This document shows positions 11,481-21,129 of a stretch of 64,000 bases of DNA, piece by piece (position 1 is the first letter of the stretch; each line of letters begins with the position of its first letter). The stretch lies in contig NZ_CP096199.1 in the NCBI RefSeq assembly GCF_023195835.1, forward strand, positions 682,001-746,000. The letters run 5' to 3'. The stretch is from Vibrio sinaloensis. Its GTDB lineage: Bacteria; Pseudomonadota; Gammaproteobacteria; Enterobacterales; Vibrionaceae. The notes beneath the pieces were generated by a model. It did no database searches, was not told the origin of the DNA, and saw nothing but the letters and a program-made list of their open reading frames with translations. A program made the position numbers and the translations under genes.

Positions 11481-12218
11481 ATGAATACTAGCAACAATTC
11501 AAACCAGCATCGTATTGTCGTTCTCGATACCGAAACGACAGGTATGAACCGTGAAGGTGGCCCTCACTATCAAGGGCATCGGATTATCGAAATCGGTGCG
11601 GTTGAGATCATTAACCGTAAACTGACAGGACGACATTTTCACGTTTACATCAAGCCAGATCGTGAGATCCAACCTGATGCGGTGGAAGTCCATGGTATTA
11701 CCGACGAGTTCTTGGTTGATAAGCCAGACTATCGCGATGTACACAGTGAATTTCTCGAGTTCATTAAAGGCGCGGAACTGGTCGCACACAATGCGCCCTT
11801 CGACGTCGGCTTTATGGACCATGAGTTTGCAATGCTCGACGCCAGCATTGGCAAGACGGTCGATTACTGTAAAGTGACCGATACCCTGGCCATGGCGAAG
11901 AAGATCTTCCCGGGCAAGCGGAACAACCTCGACATCTTATGTGATAGATACGGTATTGATAACTCACATCGAACCTTGCACGGCGCATTGCTCGATGCGG
12001 AGATTCTCGCCGATGTCTATTTGTTGATGACGGGCGGACAAACCTCATTGCAATTTAACGCAGGAAGCGCCAATGATAGTGGCGGTGAAGAGATAAAACG
12101 TGTCGCCAGCGGACGGAAACCGCTAAAGGTTTTGCATGCTTCTGCCGATGAATTAGAAGCCCACCAAAATAGATTAGATATTGTCGAGAAAAGCGGAAGC
12201 TGTCTCTGGCGTCAGTAG
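11481..12218 (+). CDS. dnaQ: DNA polymerase III epsilon subunit (proofreading exonuclease)
   Basis: 3'-5' exonuclease of the replicative core enzyme, partner of DnaE (encoded at the left of this window) and HolE. It is 245 residues. DEDDh motifs are seen: D16 and E18 in LDTETTGM (ExoI), D108 in HNAPFDVGFMDHE (ExoII), and H167 and D172 in HRTLHGALLDAEILADVY (ExoIII). A C-terminal tail binds alpha. The TIGR03503-type gene starts eight bases after the stop. Confidence 0.98.
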   Translation: MNTSNNSNQHRIVVLDTETTGMNREGGPHYQGHRIIEIGAVEIINRKLTGRHFHVYIKPDREIQPDAVEVHGITDEFLVDKPDYRDVHSEFLEFIKGAELVAHNAPFDVGFMDHEFAMLDASIGKTVDYCKVTDTLAMAKKIFPGKRNNLDILCDRYGIDNSHRTLHGALLDAEILADVYLLMTGGQTSLQFNAGSANDSGGEEIKRVASGRKPLKVLHASADELEAHQNRLDIVEKSGSCLWRQ

Positions 12219-12226
12219 GAGAAAGG

Positions 12227-13477
12227 ATGTTGAGGAACTGGATTGCAGTCATAGCCCTATTTTGGAGTGCGCTTGCTGTTAGCGCAGATGGTTCCTCAAT
12301 GTCTCTACTCGATAACCGTTTTCGCGTTGATCCGTCGATCAAACAGATCACCTTTGTGATTTACCGGGCGCAAAGTTCACAGCCGGTGGTATTGGTGCGC
12401 CCTGATGGTAAAAAGTACTACGCTTGGCGCAGCCCAGATAACGTACGTTGGTATCAGGAGTCATCGATGGATATTATTTCTATTGATAATCCGATGCCAG
12501 GTCCTTGGCAAGCCATTGGTAAAGTCACACCGAAAAATAAAATTAAGCTCATTTCCCACCTTGAGCTGTCTACCGACATGTTACCTAACCGCCTGTATCA
12601 AGGTGAGTCACTCAAATTTAATGCGCGCTTGACCTCTGATGGCGAGCCACTTGTGCTCAGAGACTTTCTCGACCGAGTCAAACTCAAAGTCACCTTCACT
12701 AAGTTTATTGAGAATGAAGAGACATTAGTCAAAGAGGCACGGCCGATTCCAGAGGTGATTGGCGAGTTCGCTGACGATGGCCAAGATCTCGATGAAGTCG
12801 CCGGTGATGGTATTTTTACCGTAGGTTTGCCGATTTCTAGTGAACCGGGTAAGTACCGAGTGCGGATTACCTCTGGGAACGGGGTGTTCCTGCGCGCTCA
12901 GGAGCAAGAAGTGTTGGTCTACCCGTCACCGATTCAATCGACCTTTATCCAGTCACGTGAAGAGGGAATGAGCAACAAATTGGTGTTCTCTGGTGAGCAA
13001 GGGATGATAAAACCAGGCTCCATCGCTGGGCACGTCGAACATATTAGCCCCAACGAAGACAAACTGACGGTGCAAGGCTCATCGGAACCAGAGAGTAGTA
13101 AGCTCGAACTGGATATTCCTTATAGCGCTGATATTGGCCTTTACTCATGGACGGGCAAAGTGTTTGCCACTGAGATGGGCTCTGAGCGTCCGCTTATTTT
13201 CCCACTGACAGAGCATACTTACAGCGTGGTTAAAGAGGTGGATATTGCCGAAACCCGTCGTTTGCAGGAAGAAGAGCGCCTGAAACAGCAGAAATTGATG
13301 GAAGAGATGCAACTGATCAAAATGCGCGAAGAGAAACGTACGCGCACTATGATTATTATCGCCGTCGGGAACATTATCGCGCTATTACTCGGTTTAGTGG
13401 TTTGGTTTATCCGCAGTAAGCTTAAAGCCAGCAAGCAAGCGATACCTGAAATGCAGCTAGAGATGCCAAAGAAGTAA
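12227..13477 (+). CDS. TIGR03503-type exported membrane-anchored protein
   Basis: A 416-residue protein of unknown function, recognised as resembling the TIGR03503 family found next to dnaQ in vibrios and relatives. It has an N-terminal signal peptide (about residues 1-20) and a large beta-rich extracytoplasmic region. A charged coiled coil follows (RRLQEEERLKQQKLMEEMQL), then one transmembrane segment near residues 384-402 and a short basic cytoplasmic tail. The segment VAGDGIFTVGLPISSEPGKY resembles repeats of bacterial Ig-like or von Willebrand-associated exported proteins. It starts eight bases after dnaQ, so it is probably co-transcribed. Confidence 0.75.
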   Translation: MLRNWIAVIALFWSALAVSADGSSMSLLDNRFRVDPSIKQITFVIYRAQSSQPVVLVRPDGKKYYAWRSPDNVRWYQESSMDIISIDNPMPGPWQAIGKVTPKNKIKLISHLELSTDMLPNRLYQGESLKFNARLTSDGEPLVLRDFLDRVKLKVTFTKFIENEETLVKEARPIPEVIGEFADDGQDLDEVAGDGIFTVGLPISSEPGKYRVRITSGNGVFLRAQEQEVLVYPSPIQSTFIQSREEGMSNKLVFSGEQGMIKPGSIAGHVEHISPNEDKLTVQGSSEPESSKLELDIPYSADIGLYSWTGKVFATEMGSERPLIFPLTEHTYSVVKEVDIAETRRLQEEERLKQQKLMEEMQLIKMREEKRTRTMIIIAVGNIIALLLGLVVWFIRSKLKASKQAIPEMQLEMPKK

Positions 13478-13587
13478 ACTTCTTGTCGGTTGAGGCTTCA
13501 GCGCTGCTGATAGAAACGGCAACAATATCGACGAAATCGCTGAGGTGGGGATTGGTATAACAGAGAACAGTAGATTGACTGATAAAA

Positions 13588-13616
13588 CAAAGGGCTGCCA
13601 GCTGGCAGCCCTTTTT
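13588..13616. terminator. bidirectional terminator between dnaQ operon and fadE
   Basis: A perfect 22-base palindrome at 13591-13612 (arm AGGGCTGCCAG) is flanked by A-rich and T-rich sequence, so it can end both converging transcripts. Confidence 0.9.
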
Positions 13617-13636
13617 GATGCGAGTAGTTCAGCCGG

Positions 13637-16090
13637 TTACGCGACCTCTTCCATTTTAGGCGTCGGCGCGGGGAGTGGCTTTGCCGCAAGTTGCTCTGGA
13701 CTAAAGTCATCGACATTAATCACATACAAACGCTGCTGCTCGGCTTGTTTCAGAAGTTCTGCCTCAGCTTTATCCAAAATGCCTTGCTCTAAACCAAGTT
13801 CTGCGACTTCATCCAAGCGCAAGAATGGACGACGTTGCCCCGTCTCTTTGCACACTTTGTCGAACAGAGGTTCGGCAGAGAGGATAACACCGAGCGCGTG
13901 CTCAATCTTACCCGCCGGGTTGAACTCGCTGGCGGTTAAGTATTGGTTGCGACCAATGCGAGAGCGTGTTTCGTTTGGTGTTTGTAAAATTTGAGCCACT
14001 TGGCTGTCCAGTTTGTCATTTGGGGCTTTACGCACACGACCAAACGGCAGAATCATCACTCTTAGCACTTTCGCCAATAGCTTGTTAGGGAAGTTAGCTA
14101 AAAACTCATCAATCGCCTGCTCGGTCTGTTTCAAGCTATCTTGCAGTCCCCAATGAACGAGCGCTAAGTCAGTCTGCTGGCGTCCTTCACTTTCGAAACG
14201 CTTCAAGGTAGCTGAACTCAAGTAGAGTTGGCTCAAAATATCCCCTAAACGAGCTGACAAGCGCTCCTTACGTTTCAGAGAGCCGCCGAGCACAGCCATT
14301 GAGATGTCGGACAAGAACGCGATGTTGGCACTGTAGCGGTTAAGCTGCTGATAGTAACGCTTGGTGGCATCACTTGTTGGCGCGCTAGAAAAGCGGCCGT
14401 CGGTAAGTCCTAGCCAGAAGCTGCGCACTAAGTTACTCAAGGTAAAGCTCACGTGACCAGCGAGTGCGGCGTCGAACTTATCCAAGGCATCTGAACTGTC
14501 AGAATAAGCAGCATTCATCTCTTCAAGTACATAAGGATGACAACGAATGGCACCTTGGCCAAAGATGATCATCGAACGAGTCAGAATGTTTGCGCCTTCA
14601 ACTGTTACCGCAATAGGGGCACCTTGGTACCCTCGGGCAAGGAAGTTAGATGGACCCATACAAATGCCTTTACCGCCGACAATGTCCATCGCGTCAATGA
14701 TGCTTTGTTGACCACGGTGAGTACAGTGGTATTTAACGATAGCTGAGATCACTGATGGTTTTTCGCCTAAGTCGATACCTGCAACAGTCAGGGCACTGGC
14801 TGCATCCATGACGTAAGCATTACCCCCTAAGCGTGCCAATGGCTCCTCAACCCCTTCCATGTGGCCGATAGGTTGTTTGAACTGGCGACGAATACGGGCA
14901 TAAGCACCGGTTGCCAGTGCGGCTGTTTTGATGCCACCGGTTGAGTTTGAAGGTAGCGTAATACCACGGCCAACGGATAGACACTCAACCAACATACGCC
15001 AGCCTTGGCCAGCCATTTTGGGGCCACCGATAATGAAATCGAGCGGGACAAATAGATCCTTGGCGCGAGTTGGACCATTTTGGAACGGCACGTTCAGCGG
15101 GAAGTGGCGGTTACCAATTTCGACCCCTTCTAGGTCGGTTGGAATCAGCGCACAGGTAATACCGAGCTCTGGTGTCTCACCTAGCAGACCATCAGGGTCG
15201 CGCAGCTTGAAAGCAAGGCCGAGTACTGTAGCGACAGGAGCAAGAGTAATGTAACGTTTGTTCCACGTAAGGCGCATACCAAGTACTTCTTTGCCTTGCC
15301 ATTCGCCTTTGCACACCACACCAAAATCCGGAATAGAGCCCGCATCTGAACCTGCTTCTGGACTGGTTAGAGCGAAACAAGGGATCTCTTTACCTTCAGC
15401 GAGGCGAGGTAGGTAATAGTCTTTTTGTTCGGTAGTACCGTAGTGTTGCAACAGTTCACCAGGGCCTAACGAGTTAGGCACGCCGACTGTCGATGACAGA
15501 ACACCAGAGACACCGGTTAGCTTTTGCAACACCAAAGATTGGGCGTACGCTGAGAATTCCAAGCCACCATATTTTTTCTTGATGATCATGGCAAAGAACT
15601 TGTTGTCTTTTAGGTACTGCCAAACGTGCGGAGGCAAGTCGGCTAGCTCGTGAGTCACTTGATAATCGTTGACCATGGCACACACTTCGTTAACCGGGCC
15701 ATCGAGAAACGCTTGTTCTTCAGCGCTCAGTTGCGGGTCTTTGATCTGGTGTAGTTTGTTCCAGTCAGGTTTGCCTTTGAACAGCTCGGCTTCCCACCAC
15801 ACGGTGCCGGCATCCAATGCCTCTTTTTCTGTTTGAGACATGGCCGGTAGCACTTTCTTGAATACTGCTAACGCTTTTTTACTGATCACTGATTGGCGCA
15901 AAGACGGCACCGCGAGCACAGCAGTGGCGGCCACATACAGCAACCAACTGACGGAACCGACACTGCCAAAAATCGACAGTAGGATCATTGTCGCCGTGAG
16001 CGCAGCAATAGAAGTAAAAAGTGAGCTGCGATGGTATAGGCAGGCAGCCAAGACGACGGTAAAGCCGAGTATTGAGAGCAAGATGTCCAT
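13637..16090 (-). CDS. fadE: acyl-CoA dehydrogenase FadE
   Basis: FAD-linked enzyme for the first step of fatty acid beta-oxidation. It is 817 residues, close to the long gammaproteobacterial FadE type (about 814). An N-terminal hydrophobic region (two segments, residues 1-60) suggests membrane association. The acyl-CoA dehydrogenase core has [15 protein letters not shown] and [23 protein letters not shown]. The start has GGAAAAC upstream. A FadR-like operator lies 53 bases upstream of the start. It is divergent from gmhA. Confidence 0.97.
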   Translation of the reverse strand: MDILLSILGFTVVLAACLYHRSSLFTSIAALTATMILLSIFGSVGSVSWLLYVAATAVLAVPSLRQSVISKKALAVFKKVLPAMSQTEKEALDAGTVWWEAELFKGKPDWNKLHQIKDPQLSAEEQAFLDGPVNEVCAMVNDYQVTHELADLPPHVWQYLKDNKFFAMIIKKKYGGLEFSAYAQSLVLQKLTGVSGVLSSTVGVPNSLGPGELLQHYGTTEQKDYYLPRLAEGKEIPCFALTSPEAGSDAGSIPDFGVVCKGEWQGKEVLGMRLTWNKRYITLAPVATVLGLAFKLRDPDGLLGETPELGITCALIPTDLEGVEIGNRHFPLNVPFQNGPTRAKDLFVPLDFIIGGPKMAGQGWRMLVECLSVGRGITLPSNSTGGIKTAALATGAYARIRRQFKQPIGHMEGVEEPLARLGGNAYVMDAASALTVAGIDLGEKPSVISAIVKYHCTHRGQQSIIDAMDIVGGKGICMGPSNFLARGYQGAPIAVTVEGANILTRSMIIFGQGAIRCHPYVLEEMNAAYSDSSDALDKFDAALAGHVSFTLSNLVRSFWLGLTDGRFSSAPTSDATKRYYQQLNRYSANIAFLSDISMAVLGGSLKRKERLSARLGDILSQLYLSSATLKRFESEGRQQTDLALVHWGLQDSLKQTEQAIDEFLANFPNKLLAKVLRVMILPFGRVRKAPNDKLDSQVAQILQTPNETRSRIGRNQYLTASEFNPAGKIEHALGVILSAEPLFDKVCKETGQRRPFLRLDEVAELGLEQGILDKAEAELLKQAEQQRLYVINVDDFSPEQLAAKPLPAPTPKMEEVA

Positions 16091-16142
16091 ATTTGTTTTC
16101 CTTTTACGACGATTATTGGTTTGTTATACGTCGATATCTAGT

Positions 16143-16159
16143 AAGAGGTCTAACCAGTT
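16143..16159. promoter_or_regulatory. FadR-like operator upstream of fadE
   Basis: AAGAGGTCTAACCAGTT resembles the family consensus AACTGGTCNGACCAGTT, with three differences outside the N position. It lies between the fadE start and the predicted -10, around the expected transcription start. FadR repression of fadE at such a site is established in enterobacteria and vibrios; here it is inferred from sequence. Confidence 0.65.
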
Positions 16160-16160
16160 A

Positions 16161-16190
16161 AGTGTAATCAAAATATTAATAAAATGTAAA
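16161..16190 (-). promoter_or_regulatory. putative fadE promoter
   Basis: Minus-strand TTTACA (16185-16190) and TACACT (16161-16166) are separated by 18 bases. The FadR-like site begins directly downstream. The rest of the 305-base fadE-gmhA gap is AT-rich and holds no further gene I can support. Confidence 0.45.
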
Positions 16191-16395
16191 ACCACCAATT
16201 GTTCAAAAAGTGATCCAGATAGAGTGATAAGTCTAAAAATGCTAAGTGGTGCCCGATTTATGCGCGCACAGAGGTGACAAAAGCGCATTTGTTCTCAACA
16301 AGCTATCGACAGCCTCGAATGTTTGGGTAAACTCTGTAAATAACGCTTTCTGTATTGATTGCAGAACCCCTATTACAACGATTAGAGACAAACCT

Positions 16396-16974
16396 ATGTA
16401 CCAGGATTTAATTAAAAGTGAATTGACGGAAGCGGCTGACGTACTGAATAAGTTTTTGAGCGATGCGCAAAATATCGCTCAGATTGAAGCAGCAGCGAAA
16501 ATGATTGCTGATTCCTTTAAGCAAGGGGGGAAAGTGCTCTCTTGTGGTAACGGCGGCTCTCACTGTGACGCCATGCACTTCGCAGAAGAGCTAACAGGGC
16601 GTTACCGAGAAAACCGTCCTGGTCTGCCTGGCATTGCGATTTCAGACCCAAGTCACCTTTCATGTGTGAGCAACGACTTTGGCTATGACTATGTTTTCTC
16701 TCGCTATGTCGAAGCGGTTGGCGTAAAAGGAGACGTACTGTTTGGTTTGTCGACATCTGGTAACTCGGGCAACATTCTAAAAGCCATTGAAGCGGCGCAA
16801 GCGAAAGGAATGAAAACCATTGCGTTGACCGGTAAAGATGGCGGCAAAATGGCTGGACTCGCTGATATCGAAATTCGCGTGCCACATTTTGGCTATGCGG
16901 ATCGCATCCAAGAAATTCATATTAAGATCATCCATATCGTGATCCAATTGATTGAAAAAGAGATGGAAGCATAG
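16396..16974 (+). CDS. gmhA: sedoheptulose 7-phosphate isomerase
   Basis: Converts sedoheptulose 7-phosphate to D-glycero-D-manno-heptose 7-phosphate, the first step of ADP-heptose synthesis for LPS inner core. The start at 16396 gives 192 residues, equal to E. coli GmhA; upstream in-frame sequence does not look coding. SIS-domain motifs include [20 protein letters not shown] and [11 protein letters not shown]. gmhB, the third step of the same pathway, is also in this window (26761). A strong hairpin follows, then the yafJ-type gene, the same order as E. coli. Confidence 0.97.
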   Translation: MYQDLIKSELTEAADVLNKFLSDAQNIAQIEAAAKMIADSFKQGGKVLSCGNGGSHCDAMHFAEELTGRYRENRPGLPGIAISDPSHLSCVSNDFGYDYVFSRYVEAVGVKGDVLFGLSTSGNSGNILKAIEAAQAKGMKTIALTGKDGGKMAGLADIEIRVPHFGYADRIQEIHIKIIHIVIQLIEKEMEA

Positions 16975-16991
16975 TCCAACACCAACAGAAG

Positions 16992-17017
16992 CAGTATCGG
17001 CAGTGATGCCGATACTG
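16992..17017. repeat. 11-bp perfect hairpin between gmhA and yafJ-type gene
   Basis: CAGTATCGGCA/TGCCGATACTG with loop GTGA and no T-run. It is more likely an mRNA-processing or stability element, or a partial terminator, than a full terminator. Confidence 0.7.
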
Positions 17018-17043
17018 AGGTTTGCTAAGGAGAGTCGTAAACC

Positions 17044-17889
17044 ATGTGTGAATTGCTCGGAATGAGCGCCAACGTACCAACTGATATCTGTTTCAGTTTT
17101 ACTGGCCTGATGCAGCGAGGAGGGAAGACCGGCCCGCACCGCGATGGTTGGGGTATCACCTTCTATGAAGGAAAAGGCTTTCGTAACTTTAAAGACCCAA
17201 ACCCAAGTTGCCAGTCGAAAATTGCCGAATTAGTACAAAACTACCCGATAAAAAGCCGCGCAGTCATTAGCCATATTCGCCAAGCCAATCGTGGTGGCGT
17301 GAATTTAGAGAACACCCACCCGTTTACGCGAGAATTATGGGGACGCTACTGGACCTTTGCCCACAATGGTCAACTGAGTGACTATCAAGATTTGCATACC
17401 GGGCGCCATCGTCCTGTCGGCCAAACCGATAGCGAGCTTGCCTTCTGTTGGCTACTGAAACAGATGGAAGACCGTTACCCAGAACCACCGCAAGATATGA
17501 TCGGAGTGTTTCGTTTTGTCGCGCAGTGCTGTGAGCTGCTAAAGCAGAAAGGTGTGTTTAATATGCTGCTTTCCGATGGTGAGTATGTGATGACTTATTG
17601 CACCAATCACCTCTATTGGATCACTCGCCGTGCGCCGTTTGGCAAAGCCTCTTTGATTGATGAAGACGTAGAAATTAACTTCCAAGAAGAGACCACACCC
17701 AATGACATTGTCTCTGTGATTGCTACCCAACCGCTGACTGACAATGAGCAGTGGCACCGAATGAAACCGGGTGAATTCGGCATTTTGCACTTTGGTGAGA
17801 TTGTTGATGGCAACGCCGATCAGTTAACCGATGTGCCATTTGCTCCGAAGAAGGTCGCCAGCCAAGCGCCCACCGAGCCACTGGAGTAG
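17044..17889 (+). CDS. yafJ: class II glutamine amidotransferase (YafJ family)
   Basis: A 281-residue protein of the N-terminal nucleophile glutamine amidotransferase class. The nucleophile cysteine is C2 (MCELLGMSAN), exposed after methionine removal. The family motifs RDGWGI (here HRDGWGITFYEGKG), SHIRQANRG, NTHPF and FAHNGQL are all visible. In cells such domains release ammonia from glutamine; the acceptor substrate of YafJ is not firmly known. AAGGAGAG lies 12 bases before the ATG. Its position after gmhA matches E. coli. Confidence 0.93.
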   Translation: MCELLGMSANVPTDICFSFTGLMQRGGKTGPHRDGWGITFYEGKGFRNFKDPNPSCQSKIAELVQNYPIKSRAVISHIRQANRGGVNLENTHPFTRELWGRYWTFAHNGQLSDYQDLHTGRHRPVGQTDSELAFCWLLKQMEDRYPEPPQDMIGVFRFVAQCCELLKQKGVFNMLLSDGEYVMTYCTNHLYWITRRAPFGKASLIDEDVEINFQEETTPNDIVSVIATQPLTDNEQWHRMKPGEFGILHFGEIVDGNADQLTDVPFAPKKVASQAPTEPLE

Positions 17890-17912
17890 CTTAAAGAGTG
17901 CTTCTCGCATAA

Positions 17913-17940
17913 AAAAGGCCGATGTTTCCATCGGCCTTTT
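17913..17940. terminator. bidirectional terminator yafJ/proS
   Basis: A 12-bp stem AAAAGGCCGATG/CATCGGCCTTTT with loop TTTC, between convergent genes. Confidence 0.9.
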
Positions 17941-17958
17941 GCATTTCTCGCTGTCAGC

Positions 17959-19674
17959 TTAAGCAATTTGAGCTTTAACGTGTTCAACGATGTCCGCCAT
18001 TGCAACTGGTGTTTTTTCACCAGTACGACGGTTTTTATACTCGAAGTTGCCTTCTTTCATGCTGCGGTCACCGATGATGATGGTGTGCGGCACGCCAATC
18101 AGCTCCATATCCGAGAACATCACGCCTGGGCGCTCTTTGCGGTCATCAAACAGCACATCAATACCTAGAGCCGTTAGCTCAGCGTATAGCTTTTCAGCCG
18201 CTTGCTGCACTTCTTCTGACTTGTGCATGTTCATCGGAACAATAGCCACTTGGAACGGAGCCAGTGCGTCAGGCCAGATGATGCCGTATTGATCGTGGTT
18301 TTGCTCAATCGCCGCTGCCACGACTCGGGTAATACCAATACCGTAACAGCCCATCTCTAGGATAGTGTTCTTGCCATCAGGACCAAGTACACCACAGTTC
18401 ATCGCTGCCGAGTAGGTATTGCCTAGCTGGAAAATATGACCCACTTCGATACCGCGTTTAAGCTGAATGGTACCTTGACCACATGGGCTAGGGTCGCCTT
18501 CAACCACATTGCGCAGGTCTTCAACTTGACCAAGCTCGACATCACGACCCCAGTTAATGCCAAAGTAGTGTTTGTCATCAATGTTGGCACCAGCGCCAAA
18601 ATCACTCATAACAGCAACGCTGCGGTCAACGATGAAAGGCAGTTTAAGACCGACTGGGCCAAGTGAGCCTGGGCCTGCACCGATCAGCGCACGAATTTCT
18701 TCTTCCGATGCCATCTCGAGTGGTGCGGCGACTTGAGCAAGGTTCTCCGCTTTCACTTCGTTAAGCTCGTGATCGCCACGAATAATCAGCGCAATAATCG
18801 GCGCTTCCATTTCGTCCGAGGCTTTTACAAATAGCGTCTTAACGGTTTTTTCAATCGGTAGCTCAAACTGTTCAACCAGCTCTGCGATGGTTTTCGCGTT
18901 TGGCGTATCGACTAAAGTCATCTCTTGAGTCGGTGCGGGTGCTGCATCGGCTGGAGCTAGGGCTTCTGCTTTTTCAATGTTGGCCGCGTAATCTGACTCA
19001 GTTGAGAAGGCGATAAGATCTTCACCGCTTTCAGCCAGTACGTGGAACTCTTGTGAGCCACTGCCACCAATCGCGCCGCTGTCAGCAAGAACTGGACGGT
19101 AGTCTAAGCCCATGCGGTCGAAAGCTTTGCAGTACGCGTCGTGCATCGCATCGTAGGATTTTTGCAAGCCCTCTTTATCGATGTCGAAGCTGTACGCATC
19201 CATCATCGAGAACTCACGAGAGCGCATAACGCCAAAGCGCGGACGACGTTCATCACGGAACTTGGTTTGAATTTGGTACAGGTTAAGCGGTAGCTGTTTG
19301 TAAGAGCTCACTTCATTACGCACCAAGCTAGTGATCACCTCTTCTGCCGTTGGGCTAAGCACAAACGGACGCACATGGCGGTCAGTAAAGCGAAGTAACT
19401 CAGGGCCCATCTTCTCTGATCGACCGGTTTCTTCCCATAGTTCAAACGGCTGCACAACGGGCATCAAGGTTTCGACTGCACCTGCATTATCGATTTCTTG
19501 ACGAACGATGTTTTCGACTTTACGCAACACACGTAGACCGGTAGGCAGCCAAGTATAAAGACCTGAAGCCAGCTTACGGATCATACCTGCTCGTAGCATG
19601 AGCTGGTGGCTCACTACTTCTGCGTCGTTTGGAGTCTCCTTCAGAGTAGAAAGAAGATAGTTACTGGTACGCAT
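17959..19674 (-). CDS. proS: prolyl-tRNA synthetase
   Basis: Class II synthetase charging tRNA-Pro. It is 571 residues, the long bacterial form. The catalytic core is split by the INS editing domain, which hydrolyses Ala-tRNA-Pro (region around [19 protein letters not shown]). Class II motif 2 is seen in [21 protein letters not shown] and motif 3 in [17 protein letters not shown]; the C-terminal anticodon-binding domain is complete. It is preceded by a promoter that overlaps the end of trmO. Confidence 0.98.
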   Translation of the reverse strand: MRTSNYLLSTLKETPNDAEVVSHQLMLRAGMIRKLASGLYTWLPTGLRVLRKVENIVRQEIDNAGAVETLMPVVQPFELWEETGRSEKMGPELLRFTDRHVRPFVLSPTAEEVITSLVRNEVSSYKQLPLNLYQIQTKFRDERRPRFGVMRSREFSMMDAYSFDIDKEGLQKSYDAMHDAYCKAFDRMGLDYRPVLADSGAIGGSGSQEFHVLAESGEDLIAFSTESDYAANIEKAEALAPADAAPAPTQEMTLVDTPNAKTIAELVEQFELPIEKTVKTLFVKASDEMEAPIIALIIRGDHELNEVKAENLAQVAAPLEMASEEEIRALIGAGPGSLGPVGLKLPFIVDRSVAVMSDFGAGANIDDKHYFGINWGRDVELGQVEDLRNVVEGDPSPCGQGTIQLKRGIEVGHIFQLGNTYSAAMNCGVLGPDGKNTILEMGCYGIGITRVVAAAIEQNHDQYGIIWPDALAPFQVAIVPMNMHKSEEVQQAAEKLYAELTALGIDVLFDDRKERPGVMFSDMELIGVPHTIIIGDRSMKEGNFEYKNRRTGEKTPVAMADIVEHVKAQIA

Positions 19675-19739
19675 TCTATGGTATCCGTTTCTAATGTTTG
19701 ACAGACATTCCCTATCTACACAGGGAATAAAGTTAGCCG

Positions 19740-19769
19740 CCTATAATATCAGCCATTTGGCTTTGTCAA
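19740..19769 (-). promoter_or_regulatory. putative proS promoter
   Basis: Minus-strand TTGACA at 19764-19769 and TATAGG at 19740-19745 with an 18-base spacer. The -35 box overlaps the 3' end of trmO. A hairpin ATTCCCT/AGGGAAT lies just downstream in the proS leader. Confidence 0.5.
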
Positions 19770-20461
19770 AAGCGTTCAATCGCGGTAACCGTTACTAAGT
19801 TGTCTGCGACGATAAATTTAACGTTTAGATCGAACAAGTTGACCGCGTACTCTTTGCTATCGGGCTTGGCTCTCTTGTAGGCCGGGCGGGGGTCTTGCGC
19901 CAGTACTTGCTCTATTACTTTCGCTTCCATCTCTTGTTGTGGGCGCAGTTTGAGTACAGCTAGAGCCTCTGCTGAGAAACTGACAGTGAGCGTGGTTGGC
20001 TCGTGTTCCGCGTAGCCGCCACTGGCTTCGTTCACCTGGTCGCTGTAAGGGATATAGGGTTTGATATCGACAATAGGGGTGCCATCCACTAAGTCGACAC
20101 TGCCAAGATCTAAATAGATCTGCTCTCCTTGTTTGGTTACCCCTTTGACTTCTACCGCAGACATGCCGATGCCATTGGGCCTAAAGGTTGAGCGTGAAGC
20201 AAATACACCAATACGTTCATTACCGCCCAGTCTGGGTGGGCGCACGGTTGGTTTCCATCCGGCTTGTAAATTCTGGTCAAACAGAAAGAGTAACCAGACA
20301 TGAGAGAACTGTTCGATGCCTCTCAGTGCTTCTGGGCAATTGGCTTTTCCGAGTAACTTAACGCGAGAGCACGCGGCGGGCACTAAACGTGGCTGACGTG
20401 GTACGGCGAATTTCTCTTTATACGGGCTTTCAATAAAACCGATTGGCTCTATGGAATACAT
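19766..20461 (-). CDS. trmO: tRNA (t6A37) N6-methyltransferase TrmO
   Basis: Methylates N6-threonylcarbamoyladenosine at A37 of threonine tRNA (formerly TsaA/YaeB). The start at 20461 (MYSIEPIGFIESPYKEKF) matches the family N terminus and gives 231 residues; a longer in-frame extension to 20563 looks non-coding and would run into the regulatory region. Typical stretches are FAVPRQPRLVPAA and RSTFRPNGIGMSAVEV. It lies directly upstream of proS as in E. coli (proS-tsaA). Confidence 0.93.
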   Translation of the reverse strand: MYSIEPIGFIESPYKEKFAVPRQPRLVPAACSRVKLLGKANCPEALRGIEQFSHVWLLFLFDQNLQAGWKPTVRPPRLGGNERIGVFASRSTFRPNGIGMSAVEVKGVTKQGEQIYLDLGSVDLVDGTPIVDIKPYIPYSDQVNEASGGYAEHEPTTLTVSFSAEALAVLKLRPQQEMEAKVIEQVLAQDPRPAYKRAKPDSKEYAVNLFDLNVKFIVADNLVTVTAIERF

Positions 20462-20525
20462 GATGTTTGCACTCTGGGACAACTTATTCAGCAAAAGTAA
20501 CACAAAAAAAGCTTGTAAATCTTGT

Positions 20526-20544
20526 TGATAATGATTATTAATTA
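20526..20544. promoter_or_regulatory. Fur-box-like sequence
   Basis: GATAATGATTATTAATTAA begins with nine of nine bases of the Fur consensus and matches about 13 of 19 overall. It sits directly beside the Zur-like palindrome in the trmO-L31B gap. It could be chance AT-richness. Confidence 0.3.
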
Positions 20545-20546
20545 AT

Positions 20547-20563
20547 ATGTTATAACATAACAT
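20547..20563. promoter_or_regulatory. Zur-like operator
   Basis: Perfect 7-3-7 palindrome ATGTTAT-AAC-ATAACAT, 17 bases before the L31B start. It matches the core of the enterobacterial Zur box (ATGTTATANTATAACAT). Zinc starvation would relieve repression of the downstream zinc-free ribosomal proteins, as is established for ykgM-type genes. Confidence 0.8.
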
Positions 20564-20579
20564 TTGAGGTAGATTAACT

Positions 20580-20840
20580 ATGCAAGCGAATATCCACCCT
20601 GAGTATCGAACGGTTGTGTTTCACGATACCAGTGTCGATGAGTATTTTTTGATTGGCTCAACGTTACAAACCAATCGCACTATCGAATGGAGTGATGGCA
20701 AAACCTATCCCTATTTCACAGTTGAGGTCTCGTCGAAGTCTCATCCTTTCTATACCGGCAAACAACGCGTGGTTCAGAAAGAAGGGCGCGTGGCTAACTT
20801 CAGACGTCGTTTTAGTCAGTTTGAACAAGGAAATAAGTAG
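20580..20840 (+). CDS. ykgM: 50S ribosomal protein L31 type B (zinc-independent)
   Basis: An 86-residue L31 paralog with no cysteine at all, so it lacks the zinc-binding CxxC of ordinary L31. The signature [23 protein letters not shown] is typical of type B. It replaces the zinc form when zinc is scarce, freeing zinc (established for the family). It is placed directly after a Zur-like box and is followed without a gap by the L36 paralog. Confidence 0.95.
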   Translation: MQANIHPEYRTVVFHDTSVDEYFLIGSTLQTNRTIEWSDGKTYPYFTVEVSSKSHPFYTGKQRVVQKEGRVANFRRRFSQFEQGNK

Positions 20841-20966
20841 ATGAAAGTGGTCAAATCGTTGAAAAGTGCCAAGAGTCGTCACCCTGATTGCCAAGTCGTC
20901 AAAAGAAGAGGGCGTCTGTATGTGATATGCAAAGCTAACCCTAGGTTTAAAGCGGTACAGAAATAG
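20841..20966 (+). CDS. ykgO: 50S ribosomal protein L36 type B (zinc-independent)
   Basis: A short gene of 41 codons beginning [20 protein letters not shown] and ending FKAVQK. It has only two cysteines (17 and 30) and lacks the full zinc ligand set of classical L36. The ATG follows the L31B stop directly (TAG-ATG), so the two are one operon. Same zinc-sparing role as its partner. Confidence 0.93.
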   Translation: MKVVKSLKSAKSRHPDCQVVKRRGRLYVICKANPRFKAVQK

Positions 20967-21040
20967 TGCGCTATTCCTGTAAACACGTTGTTACTATCGT
21001 CGATTAGTGCAAGCCGATTCACCTCTTCTCACGTTAAGTT

Positions 21041-21069
21041 GCGCTCAATGTTTTGTTGGGCGTTTTTTT
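21041..21069 (+). terminator. terminator of L31B-L36B operon
   Basis: Stem CGCTCAA/TTGGGCG (one G-T pair) followed by seven Ts. Confidence 0.8.
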
Positions 21070-21129
21070 GTTTTGCGTCAACGGCCGGCTGTTCTATTAA
21101 TCAATAAGTTACCGAACAACATATAAACA

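Noticed and set aside
13545..13994. 149-residue plus-strand ORF
   Set aside because: Lies antisense inside fadE and covers its terminator; no coding signals.
16246..16395. N-terminal extension of gmhA
   Set aside because: The extension has no homology or ribosome-binding site and would make GmhA longer than its relatives; the ATG at 16396 gives the family length.
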